Shown here: in pieces, positions 24,015 to 33,172 of the stretch | Layout of the letters: every line of letters starts with the position of its first letter | How positions within the stretch are numbered: position 1 is the stretch's first letter | Assembly: GCA_050331455.1 (NCBI GenBank) | Contig: JBHJGV010000086.1 | Span: forward strand, 1 to 54,412 | DNA from: CAYUYV01 sp050331455 | Lineage (GTDB): Bacteria; Pseudomonadota; Alphaproteobacteria; JAJFIK01 | DNA length: 54,412 nt | Reading direction: 5' to 3' | Notes under the pieces: model-generated | Databases searched by the model: none | Seen by the model: the letters and a program-made list of their open reading frames with translations, nothing else | Told to the model about the DNA's origin: nothing | Translations under genes and position numbers: made by a program

Positions 24015-25307
24015 TCAGGGGTCCACCGCGCGGTCGCTCGTCACCCACAGCCACACGATAATGCCGGTCACGATGGTGAAACAAAGCGCGAAAGGGGCCG
24101 ACGGCGCGATGGCATAGAGCGGAAAGGCAACCAGCGGCGCGACAACGAAGCCGGCGCCGCCCGTCGCGCCGATGAGGCCCGCCACGCCGCCCTGCTCGTC
24201 CGGCGTCACGGCGAGCGAAGCCGCGCCCACGCCGCCCGACCGGGCCATGGCAAAGCCGATTCCGACAAACACCATGGCCAGGATAACCGCCCCTGGATTG
24301 GGCGATGCGACCAACAAGCCATAGCCGCAGGCCGCGAGAGCCGTGCCCACCCGCATCAGCCGTCGCTCCGGCCAGCCGAGCCGGGGCAGCACGCCCAGCT
24401 GCACGATCAACATGCCCAGGGATGAGGCCAACAGGGCTTCCGCCGCCATGGCCGCCGCGAGACCCGGATCGTCCGAAAAGCGATCCAGAAACAAGAACGT
24501 AATCGTCTGGACCGGAACCGCCTGGCTGACCGACAGCAGAATGCAGATGGTTAGGGGCTCACGAACGCGCGGATCCCAGAGCCGCAAATGGGGTCTCTCA
24601 TCCCGCTCCTTCGGGCGCGTCCGCTCCGGCAGAAACAGCAGGATGGCCAGGCAGCTCAGGGCGCCCAGACCCGCAACACCGAACATGGGCGCGAGCAAGC
24701 CAAAGCCTGACATCACCCAAACCATGCCCGGCCCCATGGTCGTGCCGAGCACGAAGGCCGCGCCGAGGCCTGCCAGCGCGCTGGTCCGCTGTTCCGGATC
24801 GGTCCGATCCGCCACATAGGCCTGGGCCGCACTGTTCGCGCCCGGCCCCAGCGTGCCGAACACCGTGCGCGACAGGATCAACGCGGGGTAAAGAACCGCG
24901 AGCGGCAGCATGCCTTCGACGCCCAGGCCCAAAATCCCTGCAAAGAGGGCAGTGGAGACAGCAAACCCGCCCAGACCGATCAGGATGACCGGTTTTCGGC
25001 CCATCACGTCGCTGCGCCGCCCCCAATAAGGGCTCGTAAACAGCCACAACACCGCCGAAACCATGAAAATGGCGCCGACCTGGAAGTCGATCATGCCCAA
25101 TTGGCGGGACAGGGGCGGCAATGTCGCGAAAATAACGGTCTGGCCCATGCCGAGGCAGGTCAGACTGGCAAAAAGAATGACGAAAGCCCGGGTCCGCTCG
25201 CCGGGGGTCGTGACCCGGTGGGGCAGGCGATCGCTCGCTTCGGCCGGCCCGTCCGTTTCCGCCCCTGACAATTGCTTGTCCCGGGTCTTTCCTTGTGTCT
25301 CGCGCAC
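24015..25307 (-). CDS. MFS transporter, TetA/DHA1-like
   Basis: The 430-aa inner-membrane protein has twelve predicted helices after a hydrophilic N-terminus of about 38 residues. The loop 2-3 motif SPYWGRRSDVMGRKPVILIG is the classic MFS G-x-x-x-D-x-x-G-R-K signature, and GTLGPGANSAAQAYVADRTD resembles drug:H+ antiporters. It probably exports a small molecule; the substrate is unknown. The frame begins with GTG at 25307; a later TTG codon could be the real start, so the N-terminus is uncertain. Confidence 0.9.
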   Translation of the reverse strand: MRETQGKTRDKQLSGAETDGPAEASDRLPHRVTTPGERTRAFVILFASLTCLGMGQTVIFATLPPLSRQLGMIDFQVGAIFMVSAVLWLFTSPYWGRRSDVMGRKPVILIGLGGFAVSTALFAGILGLGVEGMLPLAVLYPALILSRTVFGTLGPGANSAAQAYVADRTDPEQRTSALAGLGAAFVLGTTMGPGMVWVMSGFGLLAPMFGVAGLGALSCLAILLFLPERTRPKERDERPHLRLWDPRVREPLTICILLSVSQAVPVQTITFLFLDRFSDDPGLAAAMAAEALLASSLGMLIVQLGVLPRLGWPERRLMRVGTALAACGYGLLVASPNPGAVILAMVFVGIGFAMARSGGVGAASLAVTPDEQGGVAGLIGATGGAGFVVAPLVAFPLYAIAPSAPFALCFTIVTGIIVWLWVTSDRAVDP

Positions 25308-25653
25308 CCGGCGTCCCCATCGGTTCTTTTTGCCTTCGCCTATCCCATCCGCGTCATCCCCATCCTGAGGGGACGGCCCGCGGCTTTCCAGCTTTCTTGG
25401 ACCATTGCAAGCCGAAGGGGAAGGGATCCCTCGGCAAATCCATTCTGAGTACGGAAGGCCTCAAAGCCAGTGCGTCCCGCACGGTCTGCCATTTTTTACG
25501 CCCATTGATTGCGCCCCGACGGGCGCCGCCCGAGCCGCCGGCAAGGCACTCTCCCCGCCGCTTCATCGTGACTTAAGGATAAGGCGGCATGCTCCGGCCC
25601 GTGGGGTGGCCGGACCGGTGGTGAACGGTCCAGCCCGAAAGCGGGGTGGGCGG
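25308..25653. other. Gene-free stretch upstream of motA
   Basis: About 345 bases between the divergent MFS and motA genes. The frame of motA is open back to 25405 but the extra residues have no MotA similarity. No clear flagellar sigma-28 or sigma-54 promoter could be picked out. Confidence 0.4.
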
Positions 25654-26526
25654 ATGCTTCCGATAATCGGTATCGTCGTTGTTTTCGTGATGGTGTTCGG
25701 CGGCTTCATGCTGGCCGGCGGCAATTTCGATGTCATCATCAAGGCGGCGCCCTTTGAATTGATGATGATCGGCGGGGCCGCGGTCGGCGCGTTCGTCATC
25801 GCCAATGGCATGACCAACGTGAAGGCAACCATGGCCGGTTTCGGCAAGGTCTTCGCCGGCCCCAAATGGAAGGCCCAGGACTACACTGACCTGCTCTGTA
25901 TGCTGTTTCTCCTGACCAAGACGATCAAGAGCAAGGGCGTCATCGCCTTGGAGGCCCATCTGGAGAACCCGGAGGAAAGCGCAATCTTTTCCCGGTTCCC
26001 CAGGATCGCCAAAGACCACCATGTCCTGCACCTGATCACCGACACGCTGCGCATGATGACGATGAATTTCGAGGATCCCCATCAGGTGGAAGACACCATG
26101 GAGAAACAACTCGAAAAGCACCATCACGAGGCCGATGGGGCCGCCCATGCTATGCAGACCATGGCCGACGGCCTGCCGGCCCTCGGGATCGTGGCCGCGG
26201 TGCTCGGCATCATCAAGACCATGTCAGCCATTAACGAGCCGCCGGCCGTCCTTGGGAAGATGATCGGCGGCGCCCTGGTGGGCACCTTTCTCGGCGTGTT
26301 CCTGGCCTATGGCTTTGTCGGGCCCATGGCCTCGCGCCTGAAGGCCATCCTGGAGGAAGAAGCCCAGTTCTTCTTCATCATCCGGGACGTTCTGGTCTCC
26401 CATCTCCACGGCAATCCGCCCCAGATCTCCGTCGAGGTGGGCCGGGGCAATGTGCCCACGGATGTCCAGCCAAGTTTCGCGAAGCTTGAAGAGGCCATCA
26501 AGGAAATCCCGCCTGAGGTGGGCTGA
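25654..26526 (+). CDS. motA: Flagellar motor stator protein MotA
   Basis: The 290-aa inner-membrane protein forms the proton-driven stator with MotB. It begins MLPIIGIVVVFVMVFGGFML (first helix); a second helix follows (about 30-50), then a large cytoplasmic loop (about 60-170). The family-defining fourth-helix region is ADGLPALGIVAAVLGIIKTM and LVGTFLGVFLAYGFVGPMAS, including the two conserved prolines. Length is normal. The start at 25654 fits the family. No motB or other flagellar gene is in the window, so the pair is split, as in Caulobacter. It is convergent with scpB (15-base gap). Confidence 0.95.
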   Translation: MLPIIGIVVVFVMVFGGFMLAGGNFDVIIKAAPFELMMIGGAAVGAFVIANGMTNVKATMAGFGKVFAGPKWKAQDYTDLLCMLFLLTKTIKSKGVIALEAHLENPEESAIFSRFPRIAKDHHVLHLITDTLRMMTMNFEDPHQVEDTMEKQLEKHHHEADGAAHAMQTMADGLPALGIVAAVLGIIKTMSAINEPPAVLGKMIGGALVGTFLGVFLAYGFVGPMASRLKAILEEEAQFFFIIRDVLVSHLHGNPPQISVEVGRGNVPTDVQPSFAKLEEAIKEIPPEVG

Positions 26527-26541
26527 CGGACCATTGCCGGA

Positions 26542-27639
26542 TCATTCCTCCGACAGCGTCTCTGACAGATCGTCTTCGGACAGGTCGCCGTCGCCGGGCA
26601 CCGTGCCCTCCTGCGAAGGGGATGGCACGGCGAAATCCGGAGGCAGGCGCCAATCCAAAAGGCCGGCCGATTTCAACTCCTCCAGACCCGGAAGATCCAT
26701 GATGGAGGCGAGGCCGAAATGGTCCAGGAAGGCCTCCGTCGTGCCGTAGGTGATGGGCCGTCCGGGGACGGGTTTGCGCCCGCGCATCCGCGCCCAGCCG
26801 ACATCGAGCAGCACGTCGAGCGTTCCCTTGCTGACGGACACGCCGCGCAATTCTTCGATTTCCGCCCGGGTGATCGGCTGGTGATAGGCGATGATCGCCA
26901 GGGTCTCCATGGCGGCACGGGAGAGCTTTTTCGGCTCGACGCGCTCCTTCTCCAGCAGATAGCCCAGGTCCCCAGCGGTCCGGAAGGCCCAGCCGCCGGC
27001 CACCGCCACCACATTGACCCCCCTGCCCTCGTAAAGCCGGGCAAGATCCGCCATGACGGCATCCACAGCGCAGCCCTCGGGCAGTCGGGAGGCGATTTCC
27101 CGATCCGACAAAGGCTCGGAGGACGCGAAGAGCAACGCCTCGGCGATCCGCAGCAGATCGTCCGGGCCCGACCGGGGACCGGAGGCATGACCGTCACCGG
27201 ACGGGCATTCCGCGTCGTCGGCCTCGTCCGAGGGCTGATGGTCCGTCGGGGTAACCGGAGCAACGGGCGTCTCCAACGACTGGCGAGCGGGCGGATCGCG
27301 GCCGTCGTCGCGGGAGCCGTCGGGGACAGGCTCGCGCGGAAATGGCTCCCGTTGAACAGGCTCGGTTTGGGTATGCTCAGGCGCGGCAACCGGCGGCTGG
27401 GGTCCCGCAGGTCCCCCATTCGACGGCATCACGCCGGCCGGACGCCGGCCCCGCCGGCGCAGGCGCGCAGGTCCTTCCTGGAGAACCGCCCGGCGAATGG
27501 CATCCAGCGTGGCCGCATCCGCAGCGGCCTCGTTCAGACCGGCCCGGTCGGGACCGCCGATTTGATCCGCGCCCGTGACATCGGGCGTGCTGGTCCGGCC
27601 CGCCCCATTGCGCGATGGGCCTTCGCGATCATTCGTCAT
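26542..27639 (-). CDS. scpB: Segregation and condensation protein B
   Basis: The 365-aa protein has the two winged-helix ScpB units at about 160-330: RIAEALLFASSEPLSDREIA, VVAVAGGWAFRTAGDLGYLL, and ETLAIIAYHQPITRAEIEEL...GTLDVLLDVGW. Typical ScpB proteins are about 190-230 aa; here a Pro-, Asp- and Arg-rich, probably disordered N-terminus of about 155 residues and an acidic tail (LSEDDLSETLSEE) are added. ScpB dimers bind ScpA and the Smc kleisin complex for chromosome compaction. ATG 27639 is preferred over a GTG at 27660. It lies downstream of scpA with a 130-base gap, wider than the overlaps often seen. Confidence 0.95.
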   Translation of the reverse strand: MTNDREGPSRNGAGRTSTPDVTGADQIGGPDRAGLNEAAADAATLDAIRRAVLQEGPARLRRRGRRPAGVMPSNGGPAGPQPPVAAPEHTQTEPVQREPFPREPVPDGSRDDGRDPPARQSLETPVAPVTPTDHQPSDEADDAECPSGDGHASGPRSGPDDLLRIAEALLFASSEPLSDREIASRLPEGCAVDAVMADLARLYEGRGVNVVAVAGGWAFRTAGDLGYLLEKERVEPKKLSRAAMETLAIIAYHQPITRAEIEELRGVSVSKGTLDVLLDVGWARMRGRKPVPGRPITYGTTEAFLDHFGLASIMDLPGLEELKSAGLLDWRLPPDFAVPSPSQEGTVPGDGDLSEDDLSETLSEE

Positions 27640-27769
27640 GGGACCCCATTCTTTCCTCACAATAGGACAGGGGGCCGGTCGCCACGGCCCTCAAACATGG
27701 TAGCCTCGCAAAAGCGGGACACGCTCCGCTTCAAGCGCTGCGTTGCGGGCCGTGACGTTCCAGGCCCCA

Positions 27770-28690
27770 TCAGCTCTGGGGGAACGACACGGGGCCGCCG
27801 ACGGCGCCGTCTTCCGGGTCTTCGGTCCGTTCCGCCCGGGTTCGGCGGCGCACGAAAAGCGGCCCGAACTGGCTGAGCTGGCGGACTTCCATCAATCCGT
27901 CGCGCACCAATTCCAGCGTTGCCGTGAAGGTGCTCGCCAGGGCGGTCCGGCGCATGCCCGGTTCACTCGAGATCCCACCAATTTCCTGGGGCAGAAACAT
28001 GTCGAGGCTGCTCCAGTCCGAAATCTTACCCAGCATGGCCTCGATTCGCCGGCGCGCGTCCTCAATGGCGTAAATGGGCGGACGAACCGGCTCATAGGTG
28101 ATCTCAATGGTCCGTGTGCGCTGCCGGGTATAGGCCTTCAGCAGGTCCTGCAGCGTGTCCTTGTGGTCGCGAACGATGCGCAGGCGCAGAGGTTCCGGAT
28201 CGCCGCGGGGAAAAACGTCCCGGCCCAGACGGTCCCGAGTCATCAGGGCAGCGCCGGCATCGCGCATGGCTTCCAGGCGCTGCAACTGGAACTGCAGGCG
28301 CGCGGCCAGTTCCTCCCCGGTGGGCTCTTCCTCCTCGGGCTCCGGATCGGGCAGAAGGAGCTTTGATTTCAAAAAGGTGAGCCAGGCAGCCATGACCAGA
28401 TAGTCCGCCGCCAGATCGAGGCTCTTCTTCTTTGCGTGCGCGATGAAGGCCAGGTACTGCTCCGCAAGCTCCAGGATGGAGATCTTGGCAAGATCCACCT
28501 TCTGGGCCTTGGCAAGGGACAACAAAACATCGAGGGGCCCTTCGAAGCCTGCCACATCGACGATCAGGGTGCTGCTGACACCGCCGGAAGGCCCGGGACT
28601 GTCGTCCCCCATATCGATCCCGGCGTCGAACGCGGTGTCCGACCCGCTCTGCGATTGTCCGTGCGGCGACTGTTCCGTGCCGTCGGTCAT
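27770..28690 (-). CDS. scpA: Segregation and condensation protein A (kleisin)
   Basis: The 306-aa protein shows the N-terminal kleisin motif FEGPLDVLLSLAKAQKVDLA and EQYLAFIAHAKKKSLDLAAD, YLVMAAWLTFLKSKLLLP, an acidic linker (PDPEPEEEEPTGEELAAR) and a C-terminal winged helix (TFTATLELVRDGLMEVRQLS). It bridges Smc heads and binds ScpB. The first 38 residues are low-complexity. It lies between nagZ (upstream, 50-base gap) and scpB. Confidence 0.96.
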   Translation of the reverse strand: MTDGTEQSPHGQSQSGSDTAFDAGIDMGDDSPGPSGGVSSTLIVDVAGFEGPLDVLLSLAKAQKVDLAKISILELAEQYLAFIAHAKKKSLDLAADYLVMAAWLTFLKSKLLLPDPEPEEEEPTGEELAARLQFQLQRLEAMRDAGAALMTRDRLGRDVFPRGDPEPLRLRIVRDHKDTLQDLLKAYTRQRTRTIEITYEPVRPPIYAIEDARRRIEAMLGKISDWSSLDMFLPQEIGGISSEPGMRRTALASTFTATLELVRDGLMEVRQLSQFGPLFVRRRTRAERTEDPEDGAVGGPVSFPQS

Positions 28691-28740
28691 GGCGACCCGC
28701 TCCCGAAGCCTTGCCGGGCCCCCAGCCTTCCCAGGAAGGC

Positions 28741-29790
28741 TCAGGACCTCGAATCGATCACTGACCGCAGTTTAGCCCAGGCCGCCTCCGGATCGAATGG
28801 CGCCCCGCCCGACCGGTCCCCGCTCAGGCTGGCCAGCGCCCGGTCGGCCCGGCGCCGGGCGTCCCCGCCCAGACGCGGCGTGGCCGCGGCGATCTCCACC
28901 ATTTCGTCCATGCGACCATTGCAGTGGAGCACCACATCGCAGCCCGCGGCGAAGGACCGGGCGGCCCGCTCCGAAAAAGGACCGGACAAGGCACCCATGG
29001 ACAGATCGTCCGTCATCAGCAGCCCGTCGAACCCGATCTCTGCGCGGATCACCTCACCGATCACGCGGGCCGACCAGGTGGCCGGCGCTTCCGGATCGAT
29101 GGCGCTGTAAACCACATGGGCGCTCATGCCCAAGGGCAGCCCACAGAGCGGTCTGAAGGCGGCGAAATCAAGGGCGCTCAAGGCCGCCCAGGAGGCATCC
29201 ACGACGGGCAGCGTCTCATGGCTGTCGGCGCGGGCCCGCCCATGGCCCGGCAGATGCTTGAGGACCGGAAGCACGCCTTCGGCCAGCAGGGCCTGGGCCG
29301 CCGTGCCGGCCAGGGCCGCCACAACATCGGCCGTGCGCCCATAGGCCCGGTCGCCGATAATGCCGTGTTCATCCGCCGCCGGCACATCGGCGACGGGCAG
29401 ACAGTCCACGGTGATCCCAAGGGCCCGCAAGTCGTGGGCCATCAGACGGACCTGCAGCGTCACGGCCTCATGGGCCATGTCCGGATTCTGGCCGTGCAGG
29501 CTGCCCAGGGCCTCGGCGGACGGATAGGCCGGCCAGTCCGGGGGACCGAGCCGTTGGACCCGGCCCCCCTCCTGATCGATCAGGACGGGCGCATCCGGAC
29601 GGCCGACGCACGCCCTCAGGGCCTGGACGAGGTCGGCGATCTGGTTCCGGCTCCGGCAATTGCGCGTGAACAGGATGAACCCCCAGGGATCCGCCTCCCG
29701 AAAAAACCACTGTTCCCCGGGCGTCAATAGCGGGCCGGAGCACCCGAAAATGGCGGCACGGGGCGCGGGATCGGCGGCTTGATCGGTCAC
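28741..29790 (-). CDS. nagZ: Beta-N-acetylhexosaminidase, GH3 family
   Basis: The 349-aa cytoplasmic enzyme of peptidoglycan recycling removes GlcNAc from GlcNAc-anhydroMurNAc peptides. Motifs: GFILFTRN, LIDQEGGRVQRLG, KHLPGHGRARADSHETLP with the His/Asp acid-base loop particular to GH3 NagZ, and MTDDLSMGAL with the nucleophile Asp. The start is GTG at 29790: the open frame reaches 29832, but that would run into the terminator of the upstream SPOR gene (29831-29860). Confidence 0.94.
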   Translation of the reverse strand: MTDQAADPAPRAAIFGCSGPLLTPGEQWFFREADPWGFILFTRNCRSRNQIADLVQALRACVGRPDAPVLIDQEGGRVQRLGPPDWPAYPSAEALGSLHGQNPDMAHEAVTLQVRLMAHDLRALGITVDCLPVADVPAADEHGIIGDRAYGRTADVVAALAGTAAQALLAEGVLPVLKHLPGHGRARADSHETLPVVDASWAALSALDFAAFRPLCGLPLGMSAHVVYSAIDPEAPATWSARVIGEVIRAEIGFDGLLMTDDLSMGALSGPFSERAARSFAAGCDVVLHCNGRMDEMVEIAAATPRLGGDARRRADRALASLSGDRSGGAPFDPEAAWAKLRSVIDSRS

Positions 29791-29830
29791 GCGACGGTTC
29801 TTCCCTTGATGATCGTGAAGGCGCACCAGC

Positions 29831-29860
29831 AAAAAACCCGGCTCAGGATTGAGCCGGGTT
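29831..29860 (-). terminator. Intrinsic terminator of the SPOR gene
   Basis: On the minus strand AACCCGGCTCA pairs perfectly with TGAGCCGGGTT (11 bp, 4-base loop), followed by TTTTTT (29836-29831). It lies 36 bases past the SPOR stop and about 40 bases before the nagZ GTG start, so nagZ-scpA-scpB probably needs readthrough or its own promoter. Confidence 0.88.
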
Positions 29861-29895
29861 CCATGACGTGAAGCAAGGCGGTGGTCAACCGACCG

Positions 29896-30990
29896 TCAGC
29901 GGCTGGCCACAAGACAGTCCTGGCCGCGGGTCTTGAGGGTCGAGCACAGATTGGCAGCGGCGGACCGGTCCTGGAAGTAACCGACCCGGAGCCGGTAGAA
30001 CACGCCCCGCGCGCCCAGGTCAGCAACCTGAACATCCTTTTGATAGCCCGACAGCAGATCGCCCATGCGGCTGGTGATTCGCGTCCAGGTCTGGTCGGCG
30101 GCCGTCGAGGACGGCAGCGACGCGAGCTGGACGACGAAATTGCCCGTCGAGCCGCCGGCCGGGGCCTGGGGCGGACCGACCTGCTGGGGCACCGGCCGGG
30201 GCGCCGCACCGCTGGGAAGCGGCGCCGGAACCCGGGCCCCCGTCTGCGAGGGACTCTGAGCGCTCGGTGCGCGCAGGGTGTCGGATGCCGGCGGCACGCT
30301 GGGCGGCGGCGTGATGGGCCGGGTCGGCGACACGGAACTGCCCGGCAAAGGCACCCGGTTTGACGGCAATGGCACGCTCGACGGCGAAGATGATGGCGGT
30401 GTCTGCACCTGGGCCTGCGGGCGGATGGGCTGGGGCCGGGACTGCGTCTGGGGCAGCGGCGGCAGCGAAGAGGACGATGACGGCCCGTTCGGGAACGTGC
30501 CGGGCGGGGGAACCTGGCCGGGACCGCGCAGGCCCGGACTGTCCAGAGTGTTGTCGCCAAAGCCCTGGTCCGGGGAGAGGCCCGGACGCTCGACACCGCG
30601 CTGTGGCGCCTCCGGAAGTTCCACGATCTGCTCTTCGCGGGGGACCACCTGAGTGTCCGAGTCCCGGGACGACGGGCGGGAGTCGCCAAAGATATCGCTG
30701 CTGCGCGGCTCGGGCAGGCCGCCCGGATCCGCGGGCCGTTGGCGGGTCGCATCTTCGTTGCCGATGACCAAAGGCACGCCGGGGCCCTGGGCACGCCCGT
30801 CCTCAAGGCCCTGGTTATAGGCCACGAACCAGACGCCCACGATCGCCGCAATCACCACAAGCAACAGAATGAGAATGAGCGGCATGCGAAGGCCGCCTTC
30901 CTCGTTCTCGTATTCGTAAGCTTCGAGATCAGGATCATCGGAGCGAAATGTGTCCCCGTCATAGTCGCGGGACCGATCGACGTCGTTCAT
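29896..30990 (-). CDS. SPOR-domain membrane protein
   Basis: The 364-aa protein has a short acidic cytoplasmic N-terminus, one transmembrane helix (about 37-57, LILILLLVVIAAIVGVWFVA), a long Pro/Ser-rich periplasmic linker and a C-terminal SPOR domain (about 287-364: FVVQLASLPSSTAADQTW, GVFYRLRVGYFQDRSAA, LVASR). SPOR domains bind denuded glycan strands at the division site. Two ATGs are possible; 30990 has AGGA at 8 bases, 30999 is the longer choice. In many alphaproteobacteria argS sits just upstream; here it is missing. Confidence 0.92.
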   Translation of the reverse strand: MNDVDRSRDYDGDTFRSDDPDLEAYEYENEEGGLRMPLILILLLVVIAAIVGVWFVAYNQGLEDGRAQGPGVPLVIGNEDATRQRPADPGGLPEPRSSDIFGDSRPSSRDSDTQVVPREEQIVELPEAPQRGVERPGLSPDQGFGDNTLDSPGLRGPGQVPPPGTFPNGPSSSSSLPPLPQTQSRPQPIRPQAQVQTPPSSSPSSVPLPSNRVPLPGSSVSPTRPITPPPSVPPASDTLRAPSAQSPSQTGARVPAPLPSGAAPRPVPQQVGPPQAPAGGSTGNFVVQLASLPSSTAADQTWTRITSRMGDLLSGYQKDVQVADLGARGVFYRLRVGYFQDRSAAANLCSTLKTRGQDCLVASR

Positions 30991-30999
30991 TGCATTCAT

Positions 31000-31333
31000 C
31001 CTAGCTCGCGCTCCGCATCTTGATACGCAACATGTATGGGGCTGGGTTCCGGCATGGCCCCAAGGGTTACCTGCAGTCCGCGGTCATCGTCCCGTTTGAA
31101 GGTGACCATCCGAGGCGAGCCCGAGGGATCGACCCGCCTGTCCGAGAGATCTCCCGGGTCCTGAAACGTCCTCCGGGGGATGGGAAACGATTTGGTTTGC
31201 CACGTTCCGCTGCCAACACGTCTCGCCGCGAACGCGATTCCGGGAGCCCTTCGCCCGTTTCCGGAATGCATGCAACGATTCACGTACCGTATTCAAGTCC
31301 ACGCTTGCCGACACACGGCCCGGGACCTCGACC
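31000..31333. other. Gene-free stretch where argS would be expected
   Basis: About 330 bases between dgt and the SPOR gene. No reading frame on either strand looks like ArgRS, including its C-terminal anticodon-binding helices. The two short minus-strand frames here are not recognisable. It probably holds the SPOR promoter and the dgt 3' end. Confidence 0.5.
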
Positions 31334-32605
31334 TTAAAAACGTTGCTCTGTCAAATTAAACAATTGCACGTGGAGTTCCAAGGCACCGCGATCCGTCATG
31401 CCGGCGATGAAGTCGCAAACCGCGTGGGCGGTTGCCTGATCGCCCCGTCCCCCGCTGCGCTCCGCAACCGCTGGCGGCAGAAGACCCGGCTCGTCGAGAA
31501 AGGCCCCGAAAAGCTCACGAACAACGCGGCGCGCTTTGTGGGTCATCCTGTTGACGAGATGATGGCGGTACATGTTTGCGAAGAGGAAACGCCGGATGGC
31601 CTGGTCGATGCTCTCCATGGGTTCGGAAAACCCAACGACCGGCGCCCCGCGATGGCGCGCCGCGTCGGCCGAGCGGATGGCAGCGGCCTCCAGACGGTTC
31701 CGGGTTTCCTCGGCGAGGTCATGGATCATCGCGCTGATCAGCCGGCGCGTGAGTTCGTGGATCAGCCGGCCCTGCTCCAGCCCCGGATAGCGCCGCTCCA
31801 AATCGGCCAGGACCTCCCCGACCAGCGGCAAATGCCGCAGATCCGCGACCGTGAACAGGCCTGCTCGGAGGCCGTCGTCAATGTCGTGGTTGTTATAGGC
31901 GATGTCGTCCGCCGCGGCGGCGACCTGGGCCTCGACGGACGGGAACGTGTGGAGGGCCAGGTCCTGAACGCGGGCATGGTCCGCAATGGCGCGTGGCAGG
32001 GTGCCCGCCGCGTCCTCCGAACCGGGCGCCGGCCCCGTCCCTGGGGTCTGCAGGGGGCCGTTCCGTTTCACAAGGCCCTCAAGGGTCTCCCAGGTCAGGT
32101 TCAGACCGTCGAATTCGGCATATTTGCGCTCGAGCAGGGTGACGATCCGCAGGGTGTGGGCGTTATGGTCAAAGCCCCCGAACCCCTCCATACACGCCTG
32201 AAGAGCATCCTCACCGGCATGGCCGAAGGGCGGATGACCGAGATCGTGACCGAGGGCGAGGGCCTCGGCGAGATCCTCATCGAGGCCCAGCGTGCGGGAC
32301 ACGGAGCGGGCGATCTGGGCGACTTCCAGGGTGTGGGTCAGGCGGGTGCGGAAGGTACCGCCGCCATGGGCCACAAACACCTGCGTCTTGTGTTTCAGCA
32401 GCCGGAAAGCACCGCAATGGATGATGCGATCCCGGTCCCGTTCATAGCCCGTCCGGTTATCGCTTTCCGGCTCCGTGTGGAGCCGCCCCCGGGTCAAAGC
32501 GGGGTTGCTGGCATAAGACGCGCGCCAGCGCCTGTCCCGCGCTGCGCTCCGGTCCGGCCCGCCTGGTGCCGCATCTGTCACCTGTCTCACCCGCCTTGTG
32601 TTCAT
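31334..32605 (-). CDS. dgt: dNTP triphosphohydrolase (deoxyguanosinetriphosphatase-like)
   Basis: The 423-aa HD-domain enzyme hydrolyses dNTPs to deoxynucleoside and triphosphate. Motifs: RGRLHTEPESDNRTGYERDR, IIHCGAFRLLKHKTQVF, TRLTHTLEVAQIARS (metal His about 91), ALGHDLGHPPFGHAGEDAL (HD pair about 120-121), and DDIAYNNHDIDDGLRAG (second Asp). These match the type common in Alphaproteobacteria. The start at 32605 gives a slightly long N-terminus of about 27 residues before the conserved ASYASNP; an internal start is possible. It is divergent from erpA with about 170 bp between them. Confidence 0.94.
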   Translation of the reverse strand: MNTRRVRQVTDAAPGGPDRSAARDRRWRASYASNPALTRGRLHTEPESDNRTGYERDRDRIIHCGAFRLLKHKTQVFVAHGGGTFRTRLTHTLEVAQIARSVSRTLGLDEDLAEALALGHDLGHPPFGHAGEDALQACMEGFGGFDHNAHTLRIVTLLERKYAEFDGLNLTWETLEGLVKRNGPLQTPGTGPAPGSEDAAGTLPRAIADHARVQDLALHTFPSVEAQVAAAADDIAYNNHDIDDGLRAGLFTVADLRHLPLVGEVLADLERRYPGLEQGRLIHELTRRLISAMIHDLAEETRNRLEAAAIRSADAARHRGAPVVGFSEPMESIDQAIRRFLFANMYRHHLVNRMTHKARRVVRELFGAFLDEPGLLPPAVAERSGGRGDQATAHAVCDFIAGMTDRGALELHVQLFNLTEQRF

Positions 32606-32774
32606 GGGAGCCTGTGCCCGGCATCCCCGGTCGATGCGGGCCCCCTTTGACGATCCCGGCCATCTCCCACATACCATGAAGACCCGGCCTTTGGGTTACC
32701 GGACCGTGGGGGGCTGTCTGCTACACTCCGCAGACACCCAATGACACGGGCCCAAGCCAGTCAGGAGATCAGCC

Positions 32775-33137
32775 ATGGACGACACATCGACACCGCTTGC
32801 CGGCGACACGCTCGCCCCCGTGACGGTCAGCGCACGGGCGGCACAGCAGATCGCCACGATCATCGCCGCCGAAGGCAGCCCCAAAATGCTGCGCGTTTCG
32901 GTTCTGGGCGGGGGATGTTCCGGCTTTCAGTACCAGTTCGACCTGGTGGACACGAAAAACGACGACGATCTCGTCATCGAACGCGACGGCATCATGGTGC
33001 TGGTCGACGAGGTGTCCCTGCCCTTCATGGCGGGTTCGGAAATCGATTTCGTCGATGAATTGATCGGAGCGTCCTTCCAGATCCGCAATCCGAACGCCAC
33101 CAGTTCCTGCGGCTGCGGCACGTCCTTTGCCGTCTGA
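32775..33137 (+). CDS. erpA: Iron-sulfur cluster insertion protein ErpA/HesB type
   Basis: The 120-aa A-type carrier passes Fe-S clusters to target enzymes. The three conserved cysteines are present: C48 in GGGCSGFQYQF and C112/C114 in SSCGCGTSF. VTVSARAAQQI and DGIMVLVDEVSLPFMAGSEI are typical. AGGAG precedes the ATG at good spacing. The residues do not fully separate ErpA from IscA; its location by dgt and xthA supports ErpA. xthA begins 35 bases downstream. Confidence 0.93.
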   Translation: MDDTSTPLAGDTLAPVTVSARAAQQIATIIAAEGSPKMLRVSVLGGGCSGFQYQFDLVDTKNDDDLVIERDGIMVLVDEVSLPFMAGSEIDFVDELIGASFQIRNPNATSSCGCGTSFAV

Positions 33138-33172
33138 CCGCGCCCGTGACGCCTGATCTTGGATCCGCACCC

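Noticed and set aside
31084..31314. Small minus-strand gene or argS remnant in the dgt-SPOR gap
   Set aside because: The frame shows no ArgRS motif and no recognisable family, and has no convincing ribosome site.
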